Below are positions 9,309 through 17,158 of a stretch of DNA of 64,000 nt, piece by piece. Made by a program: the position numbers and the translations under genes. How positions within the stretch are numbered: position 1 is the stretch's first letter; every line of letters starts with the position of its first letter. The DNA comes from Bacillota bacterium. GTDB lineage: Bacteria; Bacillota; UBA4882; UBA8346. The DNA lies in contig JAEXDA010000043.1 of assembly GCA_023401925.1 (NCBI GenBank), positions 1-64,000 of the forward strand, in the 5' to 3' direction. The notes under the pieces are model-generated. The model was not told where the DNA came from and did no database searches. It saw only the letters and a list, made by a program, of their open reading frames with translations.

Positions 9309-10925
9309 TTATCCTAGATACTTTTGCAACGTTGTTCTTACTGCCCCGTTACCAGCTATCAATTCCAAGAAGATGTTTTCAATTTTCTCTCCGAGTCCCA
9401 CTTCATAAAGGTTGGAACCAAATAGTCTTTCATTGGACAAAATAGGTTTCAGACTACCGCCGGCAGAATCCTTCTTGCCCAATTGAACTCCAGCGAGATA
9501 AGGCTTTAGTACATCCAACATCGGATCAGGACTTAGCGGCATAACTTGTCCCTCGTCATCCAGGCCCAACAAATAGCGGCACCAACCGGCTATGGCTAAT
9601 GGAATATAGGTGAGAGAGGCAGGATTTAAATCACTCCTTTCGTGGTAGGCTCTAATAGTCTCGCCGAAGCGGATACCTACTTTTTGTGAAGTATCGGAGG
9701 CAATCCTTTGAGGCGTATCCGGAATGTAGGGATTGGGGAGCCTCTCCTCAATGACTTCCCGGATAAAATCTTCAGGATGAATAACCCCTGGATTTACAAC
9801 CACCGGTAATCCTTCTTGATAGCCGATCTTTTCAACCAAATTTCTTAATTGGCCATCCTTCATTTCATCCGCAATGGAAGTATAGCCAAGCAGGCATCCA
9901 AACACTGCCAACGCAGTATGTAATGGATTGAGGCAGGTACAGACTTTCATTTTTTCAACCCGCTCCACTGTCACTCGATCGGTAAACAATACCCCGGCTT
10001 CTTCCAGTGAAGGTCGCCCGCCCGGAAAGTTGTCTTCAATCACGAGGTATTGTGGGCCTTCGGCATTCACGAAAGGTGCGATATATGTGTTTTTGGAAGT
10101 ACATACGATTTCAGTGTTTTCAAAACCAATAGCACCAAGTGCAGCTTGAACTTTTTCCGAAGGCCTGGGAGTGATCTTGTCTATCATCGACCAGGGAAAA
10201 GAGACTTGATGGGGATCGCTGATATATTCCAAAAATCCTTTTTCCACCAGATGATTGTCTATCCAAGCTTTCACAATTGATTCTACCGCCTGAAAGAGTT
10301 TTTCCCCGTTGTGAGAACAATTGTCCATACTGACCAAAGCAAGGGGGGACTTACCGTTTTGATAACGATGGTAGATCAATGCAGCAACTTTGGACATAAT
10401 ATGACGGGGATGGCTGGGGCCGTTTTTCATATCTTGCAAAACATCTTCCAGGTATTCACCGGAAATCTTTTTCAGACCATAGCCTTTTTCAGTAATAGTA
10501 AAACTGGCCATCTGCAGGGAGGGGCCGGCAAATATTTCTTGTAACCGTTGCCACTCTCCTGGATGGGAAACATCGCCAATCAATCCCTCGGCGATACTGG
10601 CGACTACTTTTTTGTTGAGGGATCCATCGGGGTTCATGATAACCAGCAAGCCTAAATTGTCGTAAGGCCGGTAGATTCGTTCGATAATTTCAAAATCAAA
10701 GGTCTCAACGGCCACAATTCCAGTCGAAGCTTTTCCGGTATTCAGCAATTTTTGCTGCAAAAGGGCGGGAAAACCTCTGAAAATATTGCCGGCCCCAAAA
10801 TGGATCCATGTAGGAGCTTTCTTCGTTTGGGCCACCATTTTGGCATAATCAAAATCCGGCGCTTCAATCCCTGAATCCAGCCAAGCCTGACGATTTAAAA
10901 GATTTTCTTTACTTAATTTTACCAT
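9309..10925 (-). CDS. uxuB: Fructuronate reductase / mannitol dehydrogenase family (UxuB)
   Basis: NAD(P)-dependent reduction of D-fructuronate to D-mannonate, the step before UxuA. The 538-aa protein has an N-terminal Rossmann motif in HFGAGNIFRG (about 42-51), the family lysine region KVCTCLNPLHTAL (about 328-340) and the C-terminal mannitol-dehydrogenase domain with NPGVIHPEDF. Mannitol or tagaturonate reductases share this fold, but the uxuA neighbour supports fructuronate. AAAGGAT precedes the ATG. It is the first gene of the operon, with a sigma-A-like promoter about 120 nt upstream. Confidence 0.93.
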   Translation of the reverse strand: MVKLSKENLLNRQAWLDSGIEAPDFDYAKMVAQTKKAPTWIHFGAGNIFRGFPALLQQKLLNTGKASTGIVAVETFDFEIIERIYRPYDNLGLLVIMNPDGSLNKKVVASIAEGLIGDVSHPGEWQRLQEIFAGPSLQMASFTITEKGYGLKKISGEYLEDVLQDMKNGPSHPRHIMSKVAALIYHRYQNGKSPLALVSMDNCSHNGEKLFQAVESIVKAWIDNHLVEKGFLEYISDPHQVSFPWSMIDKITPRPSEKVQAALGAIGFENTEIVCTSKNTYIAPFVNAEGPQYLVIEDNFPGGRPSLEEAGVLFTDRVTVERVEKMKVCTCLNPLHTALAVFGCLLGYTSIADEMKDGQLRNLVEKIGYQEGLPVVVNPGVIHPEDFIREVIEERLPNPYIPDTPQRIASDTSQKVGIRFGETIRAYHERSDLNPASLTYIPLAIAGWCRYLLGLDDEGQVMPLSPDPMLDVLKPYLAGVQLGKKDSAGGSLKPILSNERLFGSNLYEVGLGEKIENIFLELIAGNGAVRTTLQKYLG

Positions 10926-11018
10926 CGCTTAAAAATCCTTTCATTCTAAATATTTTCGCGGATTATTAACAACAACACTATGACTTGAAATTTAGAGGGA
11001 AAAGAATATTTATCCAGC

Positions 11019-11040
11019 CTTGTATACTACCATACATGCC
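11019..11040. promoter_or_regulatory. Candidate uxu operator dyad
   Basis: Imperfect inverted repeat (TTGTATAC and GTATAC-like halves around CTACC) just downstream of the -10 of the uxuB promoter. It resembles the TTGTATACAA core of GntR operators from the gluconate/hexuronate group. Overlap with the start of transcription suggests repression. Confidence 0.4.
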
Positions 11041-11050
11041 TTTTAATACC

Positions 11051-11079
11051 ATTAAAACAAGGATTTGAAAATTAGTCAA
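11051..11079 (-). promoter_or_regulatory. Sigma-A-type promoter of uxuB-uxuA-gntR
   Basis: On the minus strand, TTGACT (11074-11079), a 17-nt spacer and TTTAAT (11051-11056). Transcription would start near 11044, about 120 nt before uxuB. Confidence 0.55.
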
Positions 11080-11196
11080 TTCTTACTGTGAGATTGTAAT
11101 ATATTTTTAACCGATTCACGGGATTTTAGGGTTTTCAAACGAAATAAACAGTGAAGCCGGGAATCGGGTTTTTTACCTAAATCATGGTCCAGGGCA

Positions 11197-11301
11197 ATGA
11201 TTTGGAATATCCGGGATCGAGAGGTGGACAAACTGGTTGACACTATCTATAGTCTGGAAGCGCTTCGAAAATGGTTGTGTGTTCGGGGGGCGGATGTATA
11301 G
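11197..11301 (+). CDS. Possible 34-aa ORF or gene fragment
   Basis: ATG to TAG with coding-like codons and an amphipathic helix (DREVDKLVDTIYSLEALRKW). No strong ribosome-binding site and no family recognised. It may be the remnant of a longer gene in the otherwise empty stretch between uxuB and the next membrane protein. The sequence TGGAAGCGCTTCGA (11255-11268), which resembles a CcpA cre box, lies inside it. Confidence 0.2.
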   Translation: MIWNIRDREVDKLVDTIYSLEALRKWLCVRGADV

Positions 11302-11337
11302 GGTAAGTAACAGCTAGATTTTTTTATTTACTCTTTT

Positions 11338-11808
11338 CTATCTTTTCCAACGTATTTTTTGTTTTTCCATGAACCATTCAAAAGTCAAAGCCATCGTAAT
11401 TCCCATAAACATCGAAGTTCCAGCGAGAATAAAAGCAGTTTCGACCGGAATAATCCCCAGTCCTTTTATTCTAAATATTGTAGTTAATACATTAATAATA
11501 AACCAGGAGCCAAGCCCCAGTAATCCTCCTTTCATCCATAAATACCTGTCCGTGATAATTTGATGACTAACCAAATATGCAAAAAGTACTCCCAACATGC
11601 CGGAAAATCCCCAATGGATCAATAAGCCAAAGATGATTTCGGTTACCCTGTAGGGTCCTTTACCAAGAATTAAAGTAACAGCAAAATCTACTAAACGTAA
11701 TGTAGTGAATTTAAAAAAATATAATGGAATGCTGATGATAGCCGATGTTATTCCACCAATTACTCCTGAGGTAAATCCAATTAGAAACCGGTCTTTCATT
11801 TTTTTCAC
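11338..11808 (-). CDS. Small integral membrane protein, paralog of the one at 50812
   Basis: A 156-aa protein with four predicted TM segments (about 8-32, 62-84, 94-114, 122-146) and a basic C-terminus. Function unknown. It shares layout and local motifs with the 149-aa protein at 50812-51261: both begin MK(x)K or MKDK, have GVLF followed by an aromatic-rich segment, and carry Y-L/I-W-M/L-KG before the third helix. The two are therefore paralogs of one uncharacterised family. It stands alone on the minus strand. Confidence 0.7.
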   Translation of the reverse strand: MKKMKDRFLIGFTSGVIGGITSAIISIPLYFFKFTTLRLVDFAVTLILGKGPYRVTEIIFGLLIHWGFSGMLGVLFAYLVSHQIITDRYLWMKGGLLGLGSWFIINVLTTIFRIKGLGIIPVETAFILAGTSMFMGITMALTFEWFMEKQKIRWKR

Positions 11809-11955
11809 CCGTCTTTATTCATTGCCGGTGAATGGTAAAAATATACCCCAAGGTGATGGCAAGAACTAAATGCACATGGTTGGAACACTTTTTTATGGAT
11901 ATTCATATACTGGTAAAGTGTACAATTCACTCTTTTAATAGGGGGAAAAATAAAT

Positions 11956-12060
11956 TTGATATGTCCCGACTGTAATACAGTCAACCCTAGTTATGCCGAA
12001 TATTGTTCAAAATGTGGAGCCAATCTTTATCAGTTAAAGCATAAAAAGAATATTGCTTAA
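11956..12060 (+). CDS. 34-aa zinc-ribbon microprotein
   Basis: A TTG-started ORF preceded by AGGGGG (11939-11945). The product has CPDC near its start and CSKC after 12 residues, followed by GANLY: the CxxC...CxxCGA pattern of a zinc ribbon. An ideal intrinsic terminator follows immediately, so this is a complete short transcription unit rather than a chance ORF. Function unknown. Such ribbons often bind nucleic acid or proteins. No membrane segment is fused to it. Confidence 0.6.
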   Translation: MICPDCNTVNPSYAEYCSKCGANLYQLKHKKNIA

Positions 12061-12062
12061 CC

Positions 12063-12092
12063 AAAAGCCCCGTTCTTGTAGCGGGGCTTTTT
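12063..12092 (+). terminator. Intrinsic terminator after the zinc-ribbon gene
   Basis: Stem AAAAGCCCCG with CGGGGCTTTT around an 8-nt loop, running into a T tract, 3 nt after the stop codon. Confidence 0.85.
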
Positions 12093-12572
12093 CATTCATC
12101 TTCGCAAACATGGATTGGAGTCCCCAAAATCGACTCTAAATTCAGGTTATTCGGTCCTTCCCGGTAATAATTTAGAAACACACGAAAAACCAGGTAACGC
12201 CTTAGAGGTTAAAAAAATGACAAGCGTAAAGATAACTAGCTTGAATTGAAGGGTATTTATTGTTTTGTAACGAAATTTAATAATATTCATGGAGTAACAT
12301 TAAATTTTTTATTTTGACTTTATATCGGCGGGATGTTCTATTTAAAAAAGTGTTTAGAAAATATTCGATGCGAGGAATGGTTATTATTGGGAAATTTTTA
12401 CTCCATAGCGAATAGTAGTCAATGAACAAGTCCCGGATGTACAACCAGAAGAGGGTGGGGATTAAGATGCAGCTATTTGAATTTGGCCCCGCAGGTATAT
12501 AGTTGAGTTAGTCGATTCGTTATCGTAGGAAGATTCGGATTGAAAGATGGTATTAATCCAGGAGGTTGTCTC
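12093..12572. other. Intergenic stretch with a weak promoter candidate
   Basis: AT-rich. TTGACT (12314-12319), a 17-nt spacer and TCTATT (12337-12342) on the plus strand is the only promoter-like site I see, about 230 nt before the TPR gene. Nothing else is recognised. Confidence 0.35.
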
Positions 12573-13769
12573 ATGAAAAAAATCCTTCTTATGGTCATTA
12601 TCATTTTTATGGTAGCATCCGGGCTGGTTTTTGCAGAAGAATCCAAAGAAGTCATCGGCAAAGCGGATCAGCTCATCAAAGATAAGCAATATAATTCCGC
12701 ATTTAAACTTTTGGGGGATGCGGATCCAAAAGAAGAAAACCCGGAGATTGTTTTGAAACAAGTGGAGATTGCCCTAAATTACTTTGGGGTCAGTACCATG
12801 CATCAGATGTTCGGATTTCGAGACCTAGGGCCGGGTGAAATCATTGAAGATATTCGGGGTAAAGAAGGGGTTTATTCTTATTACCGGCTTGAAATCAATA
12901 AAGTGCTGGAGCCGCTGATCGCTAAATATCCGAAGAATTGGAAGCTATATAAGGCGCTAGGAGATTTTTATTATGAGGTTTATGTGAAGTATGGCAACCG
13001 TTGGTTTGTTAAAGAGGATGAATTACTGGCATTGGTCGAAAAAAACTATACCCTGGCTTATCAACACGGAGAGTTCGACGGTAAGTCGGTTTATGCCATG
13101 GGATATTGTCAACTCCAACAGAAAAAATATGACCAAGCGATTCAATATATCTTGGAATCCCTCAAAATCATTCCTGAAAATGCAGATGCTAACTATAATC
13201 TGGCCTATGCCTATTTACAAAAGGGCGATTTGGATAATGCCAGAAAATATGCTGAAGTTTCAATGAAAAATTATCAAGATGAGGTTTTAAAAGCGGATGC
13301 GGCCCGAATCGTCGCCATTACCTACCGGGAACAGCAGAATGACCCGAAAGCCGTTGAGTATTATAAAATTTCCGCCAGTTTAGATCCGGGAAGCGATTAT
13401 ACTTACATCGGATTGATGGAGCTCTTGGTAAAAGCCAAAGATTTAGCTGCCGCCGCGGACTATGCGGATAAACTTTTCGCCTTAAAACCCACCGCGCCCC
13501 GTTTAACCGATGAAATTTTGCGAATATATTTTGAAGGAGGCACCCAGGAAGAATTTTTGGCATTTTTCAAACGGATGACCGCCAAGTATCAGAAAGAAGA
13601 CGAAATCTTGGGAAATCTCAATTTTTATAAAGCCGTATATTATCGGGAAGAGGAAAATAAGAAAGAGGAAAAAAGGGCTTTACTAGAGGCTAATAAATAT
13701 TTCCGCAAATGTTTTAAACCGGATCATTATGTGTTTAAAATCATTGATAAGCGTTTAAAGGAGTTGTAG
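12573..13769 (+). CDS. Secreted TPR-repeat protein
   Basis: A 398-aa exported protein. Residues 1-24 form a Sec signal peptide (MKKILLMVIIIF..., cleavage after LVFA). The mature part contains tetratricopeptide-like helical repeats, clearest at about 170-245 (YCQLQQKKYDQAIQYILE, YAYLQKGDLDNARKYAE). There is no lipobox, so it should be soluble in the periplasm or outside the cell. A TTG at 12540 is in frame, but AGGAGG (12560-12565) lies 7 nt before the ATG at 12573. It probably mediates protein-protein contacts, with no specific partner evident. The next gene (minus strand) encodes an envelope protein. Confidence 0.8.
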   Translation: MKKILLMVIIIFMVASGLVFAEESKEVIGKADQLIKDKQYNSAFKLLGDADPKEENPEIVLKQVEIALNYFGVSTMHQMFGFRDLGPGEIIEDIRGKEGVYSYYRLEINKVLEPLIAKYPKNWKLYKALGDFYYEVYVKYGNRWFVKEDELLALVEKNYTLAYQHGEFDGKSVYAMGYCQLQQKKYDQAIQYILESLKIIPENADANYNLAYAYLQKGDLDNARKYAEVSMKNYQDEVLKADAARIVAITYREQQNDPKAVEYYKISASLDPGSDYTYIGLMELLVKAKDLAAAADYADKLFALKPTAPRLTDEILRIYFEGGTQEEFLAFFKRMTAKYQKEDEILGNLNFYKAVYYREEENKKEEKRALLEANKYFRKCFKPDHYVFKIIDKRLKEL

Positions 13770-14128
13770 GGCGAGTAGCACCTATCATCCTAGCCTCTTT
13801 ACTCATTGTTCATCCTGGGTTGGCGGCCAAACTTTCCCGGCTTTGGTTCTTCTCTATCAATCGAAGGGGAATAGCTATTTCATGAGCGCAATAGAAATTC
13901 CCCGATTTTGCGCAATAGCCAGTGGATACAAACAAACTTTGTCATGAATACCGTGAAGAATCAAGGTAGGATCGAATTGATATTGATAAAACAATGTTAA
14001 TTTTGAAAGAAATTAATATTTGGAAGCGTAAAGGAAAAAAACTTTTTTGGAGCAGCTTGACCAATTTTAGACTTAAAATTAGGACCTTAATTTTTTCGAC
14101 TATTCCCTTTAAACTTTCACCCTGCAGT
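13770..14128. other. Intergenic region, no gene seen
   Basis: Contains a repeated 8-mer CGCAATAG (two copies near 13887-13920) and weak GGGGAAT...ATTCCCC complementarity, but no convincing ORF or T-tract terminator between the convergent neighbours. Confidence 0.4.
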
Positions 14129-15040
14129 TTAGAGCTTTCTTTCATAAGCTAGTACGGTGACTTGATTATATGAACCATTTTCAAAGGTATATTTCAAAAT
14201 TAAATCGGCTTTCGTCAGATGATATTTTCCCTGAACCGTAACCATGGGGTCATGGTCATTCTGATATTTTTGATACAAAGCCCCCATACTAAAATTTTTG
14301 AGATTTTCCGTAGCGGCCCATTGGTAATAATTTTGAATAAAAGTTTTTCCCAGTGTTGCATCGATGATCAAGGATTGAACCTTATAGGTTAAACCGGCGC
14401 TGTAGGCATCTTGACTCCCCTGGGACAGATAATCGGCACCCACAACAAGACCGTTACTTACCTTATAATTGGCACCAAGGTTGACAATTGTATCATTGCC
14501 TTCCTTTGGCAAGCAAATTTCACCATAAATCTTCATCTTTTTGGGAAATAGTTTAAAATTTACGTCATAACTGACAATGTCATGAATATCTGAATCGTCA
14601 TTGGCCAGATAATCAAAACTTAATGCCAGATAGCCATTGTCCTTTAACTCAAAACGATATCCCGGGGATAACAGAGTTTCAGTTATGGTGGCTGTTTTTA
14701 CATAATTCAAGCCGACAAATAAACCGGAGTCAAATAAATAACTGCCGCCCAGATAAGTCAGGTTTGATTTGTTTATATTTTGAGAAAATAAATCGAAAAA
14801 GGTCTGATCGTTTTGATAATATTCTCCTCCGGCTATGGAGAAGTTAGGAGAGATATTTTTGGCGTAAATATTGACATTGGGCTTGTCATTATTGATCGAA
14901 TACCAGGTATCTGTCTTTGTATACCATGAATCCCCAAGCTGAAATGGAGAAGAAACCGGTAGTATTGCTCCAAAAGAATAAGTGGTCATGATGAACAATA
15001 ACCAAGAAGCAAGAAATAAGGTGGAAATTCTTTGTACCAT
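14129..15040 (-). CDS. Secreted beta-strand-rich protein, putative outer-membrane beta-barrel
   Basis: A 303-aa protein with a signal peptide (residues 1-24). The body has alternating hydrophobic/polar strands rich in Tyr, Gly and Asn, such as GLFVGLNYV, YRFELKDNGYLALSFDY and NGLVVGADYLSQ, separated by polar turns. No TM helices follow the signal peptide. This pattern is typical of small outer-membrane barrels. The C-terminus (LAYERKL) lacks the classical final Phe. In a strict monoderm the protein would be hard to place, so it is part of the case for an outer membrane. No family recognised with certainty. Confidence 0.65.
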   Translation of the reverse strand: MVQRISTLFLASWLLFIMTTYSFGAILPVSSPFQLGDSWYTKTDTWYSINNDKPNVNIYAKNISPNFSIAGGEYYQNDQTFFDLFSQNINKSNLTYLGGSYLFDSGLFVGLNYVKTATITETLLSPGYRFELKDNGYLALSFDYLANDDSDIHDIVSYDVNFKLFPKKMKIYGEICLPKEGNDTIVNLGANYKVSNGLVVGADYLSQGSQDAYSAGLTYKVQSLIIDATLGKTFIQNYYQWAATENLKNFSMGALYQKYQNDHDPMVTVQGKYHLTKADLILKYTFENGSYNQVTVLAYERKL

Positions 15041-15288
15041 ATTTACCCCCTAATTATTTACAAATAATCTATTCAAACTATATAATAGGCAAAAACTTAG
15101 TTCAAGAATAAATGAATGGTAATTATGGCAAGTATAAATTTATATCAAACTCGGTGGTGTTTTAGGATGTTTGAAAATTTCAAGCATGAAATTAAAAATT
15201 GCCAGGATGAGTTAGTTGATTTACTCTCGAATCACTGGCAATCATTTTTAGGTAATTTATATTCAATAAATAGGGTAACGATTTTGTT

Positions 15289-17088
15289 TTACCCGATCTT
15301 TTCTTGGGAATCTGCCCAGAATTTAAACTGCGCCGTAAATAATTCATAATACTTGCCCTTCAACTCCAGCAGTTCCTCATGGGTACCGGATTCAATAATC
15401 CGGCCTTCATCGATCACCATAATCCGATCGGCATTTTGAATGGTGGAGAGACGGTGGGCGATGACAAAGGAAGTCCGTCCCTTGAGTAATCTGGCTATCC
15501 CTTGCTGCACCAGACGTTCGGTATGGGTATCAATTCCAGCGGTGGCTTCATCGAGAATCAAAATTCGGGGATTGGAAAGCAATGCCCGGGCAAAGGCGAT
15601 TTGTTGGCGTTGACCGAAAGAAAGCCTGGAGCCGCGTTCATTCACATCGGTATCATAACCATGCTCCAGCTTCATGATGAACTCATGGGCATGGACGGCT
15701 GTGGCGGCAACAATGATTTCCTCATCGGTCGCATCCAGTTTGCCGTAGCGGATATTATCCTTGATGCTTCCCGAGAAGAGGAAGGTGTCTTGCAAAACGA
15801 CTCCCAATTGGCTATGCAGGCTCTCCAAAGTCACTTCCTTGACGTTAAATCCGTCAATGAAGATTGCCCCGCCGGTGGTATCATAAAAACGGCCGATTAA
15901 ATTGACAATACTGGTTTTACCGGCCCCGGTGGAGCCGACCAAGGCAATGGTTTGACCGGGTTTAACTTGAAAATTGATATCCGCGAGTACTTCCTGACCG
16001 GTTTCATAACCAAAAAAAACATGATCGAAAGTTACAGCCCCGTTGACTTGAGGAAGGGGTTTCGCATCGAAATTATCCTTAATGTCCGGTTCGATGCTTA
16101 GGATATCGAAAATGCGTTCAGCGCCGGACATGTTGGAAATCAGGGTATTATAAAAATTACTAATATTCATTACCGGCTGCCAGAACATGGAGATATAACC
16201 GATGAAGGCCACTAAAAGTCCTACCGTAATGGTGCCGGTGTTTAATAAATGGATACCGTACCAGGCTACTGCGATGGTACCAATACCCCAGGACACCTCC
16301 ACCGAAGGCCAAAAGAAATCGTTTAACCGGACCGCATGAACAAATGCTTTCAACATGTCATGGATTAAACCGTGATAAATCTTGCTGGTTTTCTTTTCAG
16401 AAGTAAAGCTTTGCACCACCCGGATCCCCGAAAAATTCTCGTGGGTAAACGCATTGCAGGTGGAGACTTTTTTACGATGATTGCGCCAGCGCTGGTGAGA
16501 TATCACTTGAACCGACCCCAGAAAGATAATGAGAAACGGCAATGAAATCAAAGCTGCCATCGCCAAAGGGGCATTCATCGATAACATAATGGCGGTGACT
16601 GCAACCAGAGTGGCCAGATCGGGGAGTAAATTGGTCACACTGTTGGTGAAAAGGTCGTTCAAGGAATTGACATCCCCGATAATCCGGGCCAAAATTTTAC
16701 CGACCGGCCGGGTATCGAAAAAGTTGAAGGGTAATTTTTGAATATGGGTATAGAGCTCTTGCCGGATCGTCAACAATATTTTGTTGGTCACTCCGGCCAT
16801 GATTTCAATTCTTTTTCGGGCAGCAAATAAAGCGAAGACTTTAATAACCACCATAGCCAGACCCAATTGAAAAAGTCCGGCAATATTTTTACCCACAATA
16901 TACTTATCAATGGCTAATTTTAAGAAATAGGGGTTTAAAAGATCGGTCACGATAACCAATCCCATCAGGAATAGAGTAAGCAAAACTTCTAATTTATAAG
17001 GTTTCAGGTATGATAACAGTTTCTTTATAATTTCCTTATTCAAGGCTTCTTTCGTATATTCATCATCCCGAAGGCTATCAAAGGGCAT
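15289..17088 (-). CDS. ABC exporter half-transporter, BmrD-like subunit
   Basis: A 599-aa type IV ABC exporter subunit with six TM helices (about 35-320) fused to an ATPase. The Walker A is GSTGAGKTS, the Walker B is ILILDEATAGID with the catalytic Glu present, and the H-loop is IAHRL. The signature reads LSFGQ instead of LSGGQ. Together with the upstream subunit it should form a heterodimer. Its intact Walker B and the partner's LSGGE make the hydrolytic site, while its LSFGQ completes the degenerate site. Multidrug or lipid export is the usual role; the substrate is unknown. Confidence 0.9.
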   Translation of the reverse strand: MPFDSLRDDEYTKEALNKEIIKKLLSYLKPYKLEVLLTLFLMGLVIVTDLLNPYFLKLAIDKYIVGKNIAGLFQLGLAMVVIKVFALFAARKRIEIMAGVTNKILLTIRQELYTHIQKLPFNFFDTRPVGKILARIIGDVNSLNDLFTNSVTNLLPDLATLVAVTAIMLSMNAPLAMAALISLPFLIIFLGSVQVISHQRWRNHRKKVSTCNAFTHENFSGIRVVQSFTSEKKTSKIYHGLIHDMLKAFVHAVRLNDFFWPSVEVSWGIGTIAVAWYGIHLLNTGTITVGLLVAFIGYISMFWQPVMNISNFYNTLISNMSGAERIFDILSIEPDIKDNFDAKPLPQVNGAVTFDHVFFGYETGQEVLADINFQVKPGQTIALVGSTGAGKTSIVNLIGRFYDTTGGAIFIDGFNVKEVTLESLHSQLGVVLQDTFLFSGSIKDNIRYGKLDATDEEIIVAATAVHAHEFIMKLEHGYDTDVNERGSRLSFGQRQQIAFARALLSNPRILILDEATAGIDTHTERLVQQGIARLLKGRTSFVIAHRLSTIQNADRIMVIDEGRIIESGTHEELLELKGKYYELFTAQFKFWADSQEKIG

Positions 17089-17158
17089 GTTGGGCCTCCT
17101 TCTTTTATTTCAAGGACTTTCTATGGTTAATCATTTCTTGGGTTCAATATGAGGCGCG

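Noticed and set aside
11255..11268. cre-like box TGGAAGCGCTTCGA
   Set aside because: Matches the palindromic core, but it lies about 330 nt upstream of uxuB and inside a possible coding fragment. Catabolite control cannot be claimed.
15116..15349. 77-codon frame on the plus strand before the ABC exporter end
   Set aside because: Its second half is the antisense of the exporter gene; no ribosome-binding site or family motif.
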